Shown piece by piece: positions 11,301 through 19,804 of a DNA stretch of 64,000 nt; the stretch's first letter is position 1, and the number at the start of each line of letters is the position of its first letter. The DNA comes from JAXMEB01 sp046348545 (GTDB lineage: Bacteria; Pseudomonadota; Gammaproteobacteria; Berkiellales; Berkiellaceae): the NCBI GenBank assembly GCA_046348545.1, contig JAXMEB010000005.1:1-64000 (forward strand), in the 5' to 3' direction. The position numbers and the translations under genes are program-made. Below the pieces are notes generated by a model, which was given only the letters and a program-made list of their open reading frames with translations, was not told the DNA's origin and ran no database searches.

Positions 11301-14300
11301 TGTAATAACATCTGAGAAACTGTTCTTGTAGTGATTAAATCAGTTCCATTTTCAACCAAATAGCCTCCATTTTCATTGTGTTGTTTATACTCAAGTATGT
11401 CTATTGCTTTTGAAATCCAAGACAGGGTTGAGTTGAGTGATTCTAGCCATTGTTCATATGTCACACAACGTTTTGATAGTAGATACTGTTTAGTTTTATT
11501 CTCAATCCCTCTTATTTCGTCAATATTATTCGAGAAAATGAAAGTATAGCTTGAAAAAACAAAAACGTTACTGACATCATCGCCCTTATTCGATTCTTGA
11601 TAGTAAGCCCTAATGGCTTGCTCAGAAAAGCGCTTAAGCAATTCCATATCAGATTCTTTCAAGGTCTTCGAATACACAGCATCTAAAAGATTGGGAAGAC
11701 TACGTATCAAGTTCATCTCATCAATTGGAAAACGTAATAGATTCGATATATCCATTACAGGAGCATCGAGCTTAAGTGTCTTCAATGAAAATCCATCTCT
11801 TTTGGAATTACGATTGTAATTCCATCCAGACGGAACCTTAACCTTTACAGATATTGTTCCAACAGTTGATATTTTGCCTTCAATTTTTTTATCTTTGGTT
11901 AAGCGATGTCTTAAATCTTGTATCTGTTTAATCAGCCCTTCAGGAGGCACATTATATTCATTTTCCTTTTTCTCTAAACACTTGAGCTCTAATTGCAGTA
12001 ATTCAACTTCTAACTCGCGATATGAGACTGCAAAAGGTCCAGATAACAGTCCTTTATCCTTCATGAAAATACTTCGCAATAATGTAGCCTTCTCATGCTT
12101 TTCCAGTCTGAGCTCATAAGGTACATTTCTTTCTGTGTGCAGATATCGATAATACAGATCATAAGCTGTATTCTCCAAGCTCGTGTAAAATTTTTCAATG
12201 CGATCATTCATATGTAAAACATATTTGTCTTCCGCTTGGATTTGAGACGATTTAACTCTGAATTGAGAATTATCTTTTTTAAAACGCACCGCAAAGCAGA
12301 GCGCCTTCAATTTGAGCGCTAAGATATCTGGATTTTGTAACTCAGCGTTAACTTTTGAAGCCTTAAATTTTGCAGGCGTCGCAAACATAATCCATTCGAG
12401 ATACTTGAATTCTTCTTCTGTGCCCGATAATTCATGAAAGTGATTTTCGCCGTATTTTAAAACCTCAAAAGATTTCGCGGTATCATTCATGCAAAGATAG
12501 ATGTACGCCAAATATAGAGCTTTTGACATACTACTTGGTATTAGTTTCTGATGTTCAATCTTGTATTCAGTGAATTGACATGTGCCATCATAATTAAGAC
12601 AATTTCGTCTAAATCCTGAATTATGCATGAAATCGAAGGATTCCTCTGTAGAATAAAAGTCTAGTCGTAAGTAATCATAGATATCTGGTGTTAAATTGTA
12701 ATATTCCGTCCTCTCTGAGCCTGAAAAATTACTCTTACTAATAACGCCATCTATCAATTGAGTATGACTAAAGTCTTCTGTATCTTCTATGGGCTTTAAA
12801 ACTGGATCGAGCATCTTAGATGACTCGAATGAATTATCTATCTCAGGTCTTGTTGCATTTTTTAGCTCTGCCTCAAGCACAAATGGTTGGACTGGAAATA
12901 ATACTTTTCTTTCTTTCTGATTCGAAAAAATAAGCCTACTTCTTAAACCGGGAATCACATCTCTGGTGTTCTTCAATTCAAGTTCATATTCCGTTCCTTC
13001 AATATAGGCATGCCATTGAGGCTCAACGCAAACATCAGTTTGCCTTTTTTTCAGTTCCAGGGTTAAATTATATCTTACCAATTGAATCTGATAAGTATCT
13101 TGACTTTCAAGACAAATTATATATGCTGGATTTTCGAAATCTGATATTAGATCATATAGTTTCGAACTCTTATCTAAGACGGAAAATCCTGAATCTCGAA
13201 CTCCATCGTTTAATTTTCGCATTTTACCAAATTGTGACTGGTAACAAAGCTCTGGATTCATATCAGCAGCTTTACAAATTAACAAAACTGAATGCTCACT
13301 GATTTTGAATTCTTCTAGTCCTGCTTTTGTATCTATATCTTTAGCAACCCAAGCAACGTATGGTAATTGCCGCATAGCTGGATATATGCCTTCAATCGAC
13401 TGTAAATCTGTGAATTGATATAAACGAGGACCAAAATCTAATATATCATACTCCCTCCAAATAATGAGTGCACCTGTGTCTCTTTTTTGTATTCTGTAAT
13501 GAACTTTTTCAAAATCAAACTCAAAGTAGTTACCTTGATAATCAGACAATGCAACAGGATCGTAATCCCCAAATAATTTGATATAATCATTATCAAATAA
13601 AATACTGGATGGCAGTTTCGCAGGATTAAGACCAGGCCTTGAAATTTTCCCAGCAGACAAATCAATACTCACTATTAGTGAATTATGATCATCATTTCTA
13701 CACAAATTAATGAACGGCAGCTTAACATCCCAAACAATATTGCCTGAGCCCAGTATCGATTCATAAAATACCGAATTATTTTCCAGAACATTAGACATTA
13801 AATCTTCAATGTAGCTTTTAAAATACTTAGCATCCGACACCTTCATTTGCGAAAGCTCTAACTGAATTTTTCGTGCGATCTGTGCGAATCGGTCAGCATC
13901 CATTAGATTTTCAGAAAGTTGTTCTACACCATCTCCTTTAATGCGAAGCTGTGTTTCGATAGCTCGCCGTAGAGTTTCCTCTCTCTCCTTTCCTGTGGGC
14001 AAGTCATCGATGAAAGATGCCAAAATCTCAACTTTCTGATAATTCAATGAAGCACGCAGTCCCGGATTGGAAATTTTATTTTGTAATTGAGTCTCAATAT
14101 ATTTTAAACAGCCTTCTAACTTTTGGTTGCATTCTGTAATTTTGTATGATAATGCAGCATATCGATCATCAGACTTTAAATTGACTGTGCGTTGATCAAT
14201 ATAATATTCTTTTTCATATATAAAAAGTTTGACTTTGATTTTATGTAGGGCAATTTCAGATATCTTAGATTCTTCAGACCTTGAAAAGGCGAGCATGCCT

Positions 14301-16816
14301 AGATTTAGAAAATCATGTAATTTTTCCAATCTGCCCAATTCGCTCTCAACAGCCTTGGTTATAAGCGTCGGAAGAAAAATATACTTTTCCAATAATAACA
14401 ATATCTCAGGATTGGAAAGAACATTCATGTTTTCTGAAAAAAGGTCAATTATCGAAGCTATGGGCTGCACACTTCTTGAAATATGTAAGATCTCTCGTGT
14501 TAGCTTTACATTGTCCGGCTTTAATAACTCCCCTGAGAGGTATTTTGATATTTGTATTTCATTTGTACTTAAAGCTGTGTTCTGACAAACGGCATCGAAA
14601 ATCCCTTGGCCTGTGCAATGAAGTGGCATTGGATTGCTGATTTTATTTTTTGCAGCATCTACTACTATACTATAAAGATCGTATCCTCTATTTTTAATAT
14701 CAATTAAAGTTTTAGTGCGCGCGTCAATTTTTTCAAAATTATTAATCCCACACATGAGCGACCACGCTTTTGCGATCTCCTGCTCTAGGCTGTTCTGCAA
14801 TCTAAAGTCAGCCTCTGCAAGTCTGAATCTTTCCTTTGAAAGCAAGATATTAGAGTCATCATCTATTCTATTTGAGCGGCAATAGTCCTCAATAAATTGT
14901 ATTTTAGCATCATCATTTCGCTCAAAGTACTTCTGCATCATAAATAATGAGCGCATATCGAGCTCGCCCTTGTCAATAACTTTTTCAGAATCTTTAAGCT
15001 TTAATGCTTCGCAATAATGACTGTAATAGTCAGCCAGACCATCATAGATTTGGTGCTTTGCGAGTGTTTTTTCATATAGTGATTTCACTGAACATTTGAT
15101 GGCAGAGTAGCGGTTTGGCACAGATTTATTTCCAGTCAAATTGTCGACTAACTCAAGTAGTTTTTTGTCATATAAATATTCTTCAGACGAAAACTCCAAA
15201 CGCTTGGGTATTTGTTGTATCGCTTTTTTCATTAACAACTGCATCAGCTCAAGCATACTGCTTGTATGTTCGGCTCCTTCTGCACGATCAACACTCTCTA
15301 TAGAAGACAGCACTAATAGAAAGCACATTTCAGCCACAAAAAACTGTGTTGTTAATCTGTTTTTATTCGTTGCTCTGTACGCACCAATATAAATTCTATT
15401 CAAAACGGAGAGGAGCTCTACCAGTTCTTGTTTCCGCTCAGTTTCTCCCTCCCCATCAAAATTCGCCTTTATATGCGTGAGATCGTCAGTCAACTTGATC
15501 AGAAATTTCTCAATACTTTGTTGTGTCGATACAACATCTTGCGCCGCAAGCATTTCCATTTTATGATTAAAACTCTTTAACGCTTTTATAAAATTGGATT
15601 CCTGAAAATCAAATCGCTCTTCAACTTGTATTTTAGATTCAATATATTTCTGCGCCTTTGCTGAAACCTCACTAAAATGAAATATGGGCGGCATTTTCAA
15701 GCCGAATATCACATTCTGGCTATGACTGACTAATACCTCTAGATCAACACTCTTTTTATCTGGCACACTCGCAAGAGATTTTTTACTTTCGATATATGCT
15801 TTCACACCATTCAAGTACACTAACTCCTGCTGCTTTCTCAATTCATCGAGGCCTTCTTCTTTTAAGAGCATTTTTGACATATTTTCCACAGCAAGCAGAA
15901 TTTGGTTTGCTACACCAGCTTCATTTTCTCTTCCGGTGCTTTTCACCGCAGCAAGATAGTCATCCAAAGCATATTTTCTGAAACCATAAATAAAATTTCT
16001 GTATTTTGCTTTATCCAAAAATGCGGTTTTCAACATGACATGCAAGACTTTCTGCGCACAAATTCCTGAGCGCTGCCCCCCAATAAGACTTTCTTCGCCT
16101 GCGTATTGAATTGGATCTTCGAGCTCTCCGTCTAAAAAAGCTATTTTTGTCAACACGCTTTTATATAAATATTCTGGTGTAACATCCTTTTTTCCTTTTA
16201 TGTTCAAATTAGGCTTTGTCAATTCACCGATAAACCATGTTAATCTATCAACCTGAAGATTTGATTGTTTGATTTTGTATATATCAAATGGGCAGAAGCG
16301 TTCTTTATCTCTCGTGGAAACACAATGATGATAATTTATTCCAGCGCCAGAGTTGTGAATGATAAACAGCAGCTCTCCCGCATTATTACGCCTAAATTCA
16401 TAGACCATGGCATGCCCACCATCACTATTACGCCACCCACCTTCAATCATTAAGCTATTTCTATGATTTGCTTCATTCGATAGCTCTATTACATCCTTAG
16501 CAAGTTCAGCCGTATATTTCTTGAAATATTGATCTTCTAATAGCTCAGCCTCTGTCAATCCTTCAATTTTGCTATTGAGACTAGATTGAGAACCCGAATT
16601 CTCATTCAAATATTCAATTTTAGAGATTAATGGCTCTATTTTATCGAGCACTTCTCTATCTTGAATTTCATCTCTCTTAGATTGCAGGTACTGCACATAT
16701 TTCTGAAGGTAAGATGTTGTGTGTCTAAAGTTCTCGCCCTCTAGTTTTCTACTACCAACCAAATATGGATCGTTATGGATATGCGCGAACAATTTATCTG
16801 TAATAATTTCAAGCAT
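5363..16816 (-). CDS. Giant DUF3638/DUF3645-type helicase-like protein
   Basis: This 3,817-residue protein contains, near residue 2139, a Walker-A-like G-G-G-K-S and, at 2274-2277, D-E-V-D. About 450 residues later (near 2740) lies a region with D-Q-R-H-T-I-G-A-D and Q-G-V-M-R-M-R-G-F, resembling helicase motifs V and VI. This order matches DUF3638-DUF3645 proteins, which I know mainly from fungi, protists and plants plus a few intracellular bacteria. A Q/E-rich stretch lies near residue 2960. The first 2,000 residues show nothing I recognise, and I see no signal peptide. The start at 16816 has TGAGGTG 7 nt upstream. A longer frame to 16939 exists only because it reads through a palindromic element. 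ATP-driven remodelling of a host or bacterial target is plausible but unproven. Confidence 0.85.
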   Translation of the reverse strand: MLEIITDKLFAHIHNDPYLVGSRKLEGENFRHTTSYLQKYVQYLQSKRDEIQDREVLDKIEPLISKIEYLNENSGSQSSLNSKIEGLTEAELLEDQYFKKYTAELAKDVIELSNEANHRNSLMIEGGWRNSDGGHAMVYEFRRNNAGELLFIIHNSGAGINYHHCVSTRDKERFCPFDIYKIKQSNLQVDRLTWFIGELTKPNLNIKGKKDVTPEYLYKSVLTKIAFLDGELEDPIQYAGEESLIGGQRSGICAQKVLHVMLKTAFLDKAKYRNFIYGFRKYALDDYLAAVKSTGRENEAGVANQILLAVENMSKMLLKEEGLDELRKQQELVYLNGVKAYIESKKSLASVPDKKSVDLEVLVSHSQNVIFGLKMPPIFHFSEVSAKAQKYIESKIQVEERFDFQESNFIKALKSFNHKMEMLAAQDVVSTQQSIEKFLIKLTDDLTHIKANFDGEGETERKQELVELLSVLNRIYIGAYRATNKNRLTTQFFVAEMCFLLVLSSIESVDRAEGAEHTSSMLELMQLLMKKAIQQIPKRLEFSSEEYLYDKKLLELVDNLTGNKSVPNRYSAIKCSVKSLYEKTLAKHQIYDGLADYYSHYCEALKLKDSEKVIDKGELDMRSLFMMQKYFERNDDAKIQFIEDYCRSNRIDDDSNILLSKERFRLAEADFRLQNSLEQEIAKAWSLMCGINNFEKIDARTKTLIDIKNRGYDLYSIVVDAAKNKISNPMPLHCTGQGIFDAVCQNTALSTNEIQISKYLSGELLKPDNVKLTREILHISRSVQPIASIIDLFSENMNVLSNPEILLLLEKYIFLPTLITKAVESELGRLEKLHDFLNLGMLAFSRSEESKISEIALHKIKVKLFIYEKEYYIDQRTVNLKSDDRYAALSYKITECNQKLEGCLKYIETQLQNKISNPGLRASLNYQKVEILASFIDDLPTGKEREETLRRAIETQLRIKGDGVEQLSENLMDADRFAQIARKIQLELSQMKVSDAKYFKSYIEDLMSNVLENNSVFYESILGSGNIVWDVKLPFINLCRNDDHNSLIVSIDLSAGKISRPGLNPAKLPSSILFDNDYIKLFGDYDPVALSDYQGNYFEFDFEKVHYRIQKRDTGALIIWREYDILDFGPRLYQFTDLQSIEGIYPAMRQLPYVAWVAKDIDTKAGLEEFKISEHSVLLICKAADMNPELCYQSQFGKMRKLNDGVRDSGFSVLDKSSKLYDLISDFENPAYIICLESQDTYQIQLVRYNLTLELKKRQTDVCVEPQWHAYIEGTEYELELKNTRDVIPGLRSRLIFSNQKERKVLFPVQPFVLEAELKNATRPEIDNSFESSKMLDPVLKPIEDTEDFSHTQLIDGVISKSNFSGSERTEYYNLTPDIYDYLRLDFYSTEESFDFMHNSGFRRNCLNYDGTCQFTEYKIEHQKLIPSSMSKALYLAYIYLCMNDTAKSFEVLKYGENHFHELSGTEEEFKYLEWIMFATPAKFKASKVNAELQNPDILALKLKALCFAVRFKKDNSQFRVKSSQIQAEDKYVLHMNDRIEKFYTSLENTAYDLYYRYLHTERNVPYELRLEKHEKATLLRSIFMKDKGLLSGPFAVSYRELEVELLQLELKCLEKKENEYNVPPEGLIKQIQDLRHRLTKDKKIEGKISTVGTISVKVKVPSGWNYNRNSKRDGFSLKTLKLDAPVMDISNLLRFPIDEMNLIRSLPNLLDAVYSKTLKESDMELLKRFSEQAIRAYYQESNKGDDVSNVFVFSSYTFIFSNNIDEIRGIENKTKQYLLSKRCVTYEQWLESLNSTLSWISKAIDILEYKQHNENGGYLVENGTDLITTRTVSQMLLQNTVIDEDILISPDLANKSEVRIILENSMPSISSFYVDIEVEDAAHAKIMEELKVSYLRSESIDSFEHRFKAQSKIDGMSGEQIDKFENNKNKIASKHLSSVAVRNEVLKQLKNSISAFEAECSKKLDEILAEANINTTREELADQQVVLRLELLGKKRKHLVFSDLQRLYLNSNLNETMQLTGLTKEKSIALHQKIAEYFDLVVLNQQCLRVTDILSNPLINLDVNSNSPSECHQVIADLGRLLAEKNLISAASNPALMIFQADQNILIRSNQKDIIEALINKATDTREFENKIIQLIMGGGKSKVILPILALKRATGENLSIIEVPEALYRTNFADLSSISLRLFGQRAYGFNFNRQSPCDSASLKKIYRDLKYVSVNRGYVVTTRESMASLELKYHELLSSEPKNANEEWRKQIKWIDRIIAFRTSRADALIDEVDSALDNRRQINYTVGDQQSVPDNHIRFIIELFEFVNQLDPKILDTFMDRESLSMTVIQEKLAQITKGLVYNPASPLYEYMPEDLIESGRESVVKYLLNESESFPTFFNKYMSDDARFTFNLLKGELNHLLPHTLMLKLYENYGPSLNPNKSLIEKCISIPYGGNADPKETSKDTNHLKTINLTIQSVLYYGCSEELLRSLLASWYNMGQSELLENPNLKTIDNTEIGKAINFIFNKSSFKGSLGEIHLHDEREFKETFNFLRMNRPFLFYILREEILPKMQIEAKVLTHNPVNHVCLYRTAQGITGTPWNWRTFHQSLKFDQTLNLGTDGLTIARLRNKIGALKTKVYGLKYNSPSQYLRDIFYQTDTPERVRAIIDVGATFRGVSNFDVASQIACALQEYNIEYKQSLRYVLFFDKNTNSGLDEIYALSVENPKSKPICLTGKSSLEIENLLRCQPNSYFTYYDQRHTIGADIRQDPHAKAIVTVDRLTLKKDFCQGVMRMRGFAGSQSVDVVISSETGNAMKKQEVLEIEHVIESCETNEINRLLSDQFAGALQKIENLITFDLKKRILKIDSTNIEEKKRLHKIFEPLFIRSISDQVIESYGAIEIATDTKRILQQSKRDNFEMWLAMLKQAGIQLTESERIAMSVALDRVISCEVRNCSNTQMLGVQVGLNQTAESKQESQQEAQAYKDQNQNQEQEQELTSRFDLGYNTEAKRLKWIDSIDIENLIAFSSDSMFDNPYDDRQRKVKVAFSMPEFMMNPKAYDSEKKQHLPTSGFDSNIFKSYNFHNTSHSDVSSNFSPEFQKQIHAILMIQTPKGIKSMIITYDEAKSILRLLNKSEVNPPNYVWLINTHQTEFGGTPPDKDSLHPNYKSIMQQLRFYNGNLSYLLEEDLSGSWLMENYQHKMTYFERHILPYRLTDKSKMQLLHKKINSLHEAHLSIFEIEFDRKLIAELRRRYPLLNALNMASLESFQKFHSKIGGSGVSQISNKELDIFIRPYYFRLYIDHGNVTQLKNYVGLIDDSILKTLIEGYLKEFDIKHDYASFLKLYRNPAFYSNQNARQVFEKVLGERFENPEFTTDLFKYAVDEDVFSILSIISLEHRIALIQKLSASTLADIFSKDITYIKNFLDDISVVTLNPSIKVLDPRPVSVVDEEGYERTDRNYNYLISSDAKLSYLLSHFGENYVKRLFSVGDNTAFYELFESAMKAPQHYFEIFKKIFSLIKPTLTEDNHTTLWRYAFRVGSQPGNGLDGKINPIECVASHLPDTSFVSAIRKSTGLFLTLLNSPRAEIYHDYIWKCLNRIESDREKYELITIDLRCSSYPFNHSGSIEVLEKRYHNQPKPDLYYRLLEIKIKYELIDSFGDVLNDSRFTNLDTRIRSYASKMNESRGLISPISELYISDHLGKKSYLHDILKSSMIKVMRVTYFTSDKWMIKPALESYIAMMDACVDVLPSLIDLYIEDDSGTRIYLKDIIQQKCDDVLYSTYQKYFESKTETICIHEERASTTPGFNSYQDKVIKNNRYEDNSLNSSIRQSPKPR

Positions 16817-16868
16817 TAAAGTACACCTCAGAATAAAAATAAATTTTTGCCCTGCAAAAGGAATGAAA

Positions 16869-16996
16869 TATACCCACAACAGTTGATTTTTCGGGTAGGC
16901 GCCGAGCGTTCGAGACGCAGGCGTGTACACAAAGTACATGACTGCGATGAGAATCGCGAAGGCAACAACCCCGAAAATTCAGCTGTGAAGGGTATA
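16869..16996 (+). repeat. Palindromic 128-bp element, full copy
   Basis: Starts TATACCCACAACAG and ends CTGTGAAGGGTATA. It sits 53 bp upstream of the giant gene's start, so probably in its promoter or leader. On the reverse strand, an ATG inside the element is in frame with that gene and would add 41 residues. Confidence 0.9.
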
Positions 16997-17341
16997 GTTT
17001 CTTCAAGCTTAACGGTTTCGCCGTAATAGCCATTCAATTTCTGCGCGGATTATATACGAGTTGTGCACCAAACTTACAGTTGAATTGCACCTTTTGGTCC
17101 AATTTGATGCACCCTTCACAACTTATTTTTCGTGGTTGTTGCCTCGCTGAAGCTCAAAGTGTGTAGGCAGTTGGTCGGTAAATTGACTGTTTTGGCTATA
17201 TTTAAATCAGAAAGCACATTGATTTCCCATTCATCAGACTAAAATGCTGTTTAATCGGAAAGCGCGAGCCACTCAATTGCTAAGACTGAAAGCCTTTGTT
17301 AGCATGCGCAGCTTCATAGATTTAAGATATTGAGACTGATA
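16997..17341. other. Intergenic region with a degenerate half-element
   Basis: This 345-bp stretch lies between divergent genes. At 17110-17165 is a decayed half-copy of the palindromic family (TTCACAACTTATTTTTCG, then TTGTTGCC, then AAGCTCAAAG, as in the short subfamily). The segment just before 17342 resembles the one upstream of the paralogue at 2319. I see no further gene. Confidence 0.5.
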
Positions 17342-19633
17342 ATGCTTCACGGTATTCTTAGTAGTATAAAATTAATTGAAGATAAAGGCCCTCTCTTATA
17401 TCAAGCTATTAGGGATGGAAATCACTCTAGAGTTAATGGTCTTCTCTCGAGCTATATAATTCCTGACTATCGGAACATCAGAAGCTCTGCTGCTGAATCA
17501 GAATCCCCTCTTATCTTAGCGACCAATCACTCTCAGCCGACCATTTTAATAAAGCTGCTAGAAACATACAAAATTAGCGAAGAAGAGAAAGGCTTGGCAC
17601 TCTCGCAGGCTGCTGTTAATGGTCACGAAGCCATTGTCAACACGCTGCTTGTACGCTGTAATAATGTAATTCCCTCGTCGAATAAGAGCTATGCGCTCCG
17701 AAGTGCGGCCGCAAATGGTTACGAAAACATCGTCAACACCTTGCTTAACCATTGCAACGATGATATTGATTCGAATGACAAGGGCTTAGCGCTTCTCAAT
17801 GCCGCACATGATGGTTACACAGGTATCATCACTAGTCTACTTAATCAATGCAACGCTGAAATTAACGAAACTAATAAGGTTTGGGCGCTGGTAATCGCCA
17901 CTCGAAATGGTCACCTTGATGCTCTAAACGTACTTCTTGGAAATGAGTCCATCTTTCCTTTAGCTGCTTCCAACCAAAATGCCCTATTGAGAACCGTCGA
18001 AGTGCAGCGAAATGGTTTTGAGGAAGGCACCCCAGAAAGGGCTCGCTATGATCAGGTCATTGCACGATTACGACAAATTTCGGAAAACAGCCTGGCTGAT
18101 ATTGTTAACTTTAGAGAAAATTCAATGCAAAGCATGACAAGGAATGAATTAGCCTTGGTCAATCATCTCAAGAAACACTATAATTCCGCTTTCATAGAAA
18201 AATCATGGGATCTGATCCAAGCTGAGATATTGCGCTATTTGGAGGAAGAATACAGAAAGGAGCCGGCTAAAGATGGCTATCACCGTATCTGGATGCTGGA
18301 GAATGGCTCTGGAAAACCTGCTGATTTTATACCTGCAGACACCATTGGATTTTGCCCTAATGGCCATGAATGCGAAGTCTCTTGGAAGAGTCTTGATGGC
18401 ACTTTAAATCGAAAGACCGTTTCAACATCTGACGTTAAATCTATTTATGGGCTACTTACAAAAGAAAATTATCTTCACCAAGAGAGCCAAGATCCAGTTT
18501 TAGTGGAAGCCATTGTTAATGGGCTTGAGATCCCCATACATCCTCATCAAGATAAGCCGCTCCCCCTTGAGTACGCTCCCAATCTTCATGAATCTGCATT
18601 GACCAGTTACTACAGACATCCTGTTCATAACGCGTGGCGTTATTTAAGCAATAATAATCCTTGGATGTCTCCTCAAGCAAGCTTTGTTGACTCATCAGAG
18701 GATGGACTTAAAAGAGCGATTATAAGTAGTTCTGATAAAGAACTCATTAGCTATACCTGGTTAGCACTTACCGACGAATCAGTTACTCTTGAACAAGGAT
18801 TCACACTAGAGGGTAATAAATCGATCTTTGCCGCAACCATTGCTGAGCTGAATCGAGGTCACAACTGCGATGAGCGGGCGTTGTATGCAAATGATCAGGA
18901 TGGTTTTGAAAATCAGACTGAAAACATTCAAACTACGCGCACTGACGACCTTCAAGCCGACAGACCCTCTTGCTCTTATGGTGTCACCAAAAGAGTCCTC
19001 CAAAGTCAATATGGGCACCCGCATTTTACCGCACCCATAGCAAGACCGCTCAGCCTCGAAATCATTCGTGACCGTATGGAGTCTTTACTGATCTGGCCCA
19101 AGTCAGAAGAAGCAGCACCTGATAATCTGATTGATAGATTAAATAAGCTGGATAGAAAACTTTTAAATTATGTTCAGCAACAAATTAGTGATATCTGCTA
19201 CATGGATGATTATGATGAATCTGAGAAGATCACTCTCAGCGATGCAGAGACAACTCAGCTCAATTCAGTGATGATGACACCCAGAGAACAACTAGAGCAG
19301 TTCATCGAAGGAACGAAGCTATGGTTCAGTGAAGAGCGCATCGAACAAAAGTACGATAATCCCAAGCTATCAACAGGACCTGGTGCTAACGATTTCTTCA
19401 AGAATCACACATCTTATCTGTCGTTTATTCAAAACTGCGCTCAAAGTCCGCTTACCGCCTTCAGCGAAATTCTATGGAAAGCTGTGAAAGCTCAGCTTGA
19501 AAGAATGAACCCTCCCTTTATACTTAATCAATATGAGGCGAATAACAGTCAAGTACTACAATATGAATGTCCCAAGGAATGCAGCAATCTATACGAATCA
19601 ATCCTCAATAAGGAGAAACCTCTCTCACCTTAA
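17342..19633 (+). CDS. Ankyrin-repeat protein, paralogue of the 2319 gene
   Basis: The 763-residue product aligns with the 2319-4832 protein over nearly its whole length, including the start (M-L-H), the K-G-P-L-L-Y-Q-A-I segment, the ankyrin region (about residues 50-230) and the large C-terminal region of unknown function. Its ankyrin repeats are ordinary and diverged, unlike the near-identical array of the other copy. It ends without the bipartite nuclear signal, although both proteins finish with a short P-x-S-P tail. The ATG at 17342 matches the paralogue's start; an in-frame TTG at 17330 is possible. The pair flanks the giant gene, which suggests duplication. Function is unknown; an effector role is inferred. 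Confidence 0.85.
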   Translation: MLHGILSSIKLIEDKGPLLYQAIRDGNHSRVNGLLSSYIIPDYRNIRSSAAESESPLILATNHSQPTILIKLLETYKISEEEKGLALSQAAVNGHEAIVNTLLVRCNNVIPSSNKSYALRSAAANGYENIVNTLLNHCNDDIDSNDKGLALLNAAHDGYTGIITSLLNQCNAEINETNKVWALVIATRNGHLDALNVLLGNESIFPLAASNQNALLRTVEVQRNGFEEGTPERARYDQVIARLRQISENSLADIVNFRENSMQSMTRNELALVNHLKKHYNSAFIEKSWDLIQAEILRYLEEEYRKEPAKDGYHRIWMLENGSGKPADFIPADTIGFCPNGHECEVSWKSLDGTLNRKTVSTSDVKSIYGLLTKENYLHQESQDPVLVEAIVNGLEIPIHPHQDKPLPLEYAPNLHESALTSYYRHPVHNAWRYLSNNNPWMSPQASFVDSSEDGLKRAIISSSDKELISYTWLALTDESVTLEQGFTLEGNKSIFAATIAELNRGHNCDERALYANDQDGFENQTENIQTTRTDDLQADRPSCSYGVTKRVLQSQYGHPHFTAPIARPLSLEIIRDRMESLLIWPKSEEAAPDNLIDRLNKLDRKLLNYVQQQISDICYMDDYDESEKITLSDAETTQLNSVMMTPREQLEQFIEGTKLWFSEERIEQKYDNPKLSTGPGANDFFKNHTSYLSFIQNCAQSPLTAFSEILWKAVKAQLERMNPPFILNQYEANNSQVLQYECPKECSNLYESILNKEKPLSP

Positions 19634-19804
19634 ATTACAGGAATACCGCTTTATCGAAAATAAATACTCAGAATGGCAAATTGATTCAAATCTCTAGACT
19701 TTTGAAAACATTTTAAATTATCATATCATGCTCACTTTTCAATATGTTGGCAAGCTAAATATTTAATACGGATCCTCACTAATATTCGGAACCGAAGGGT
19801 GGTC

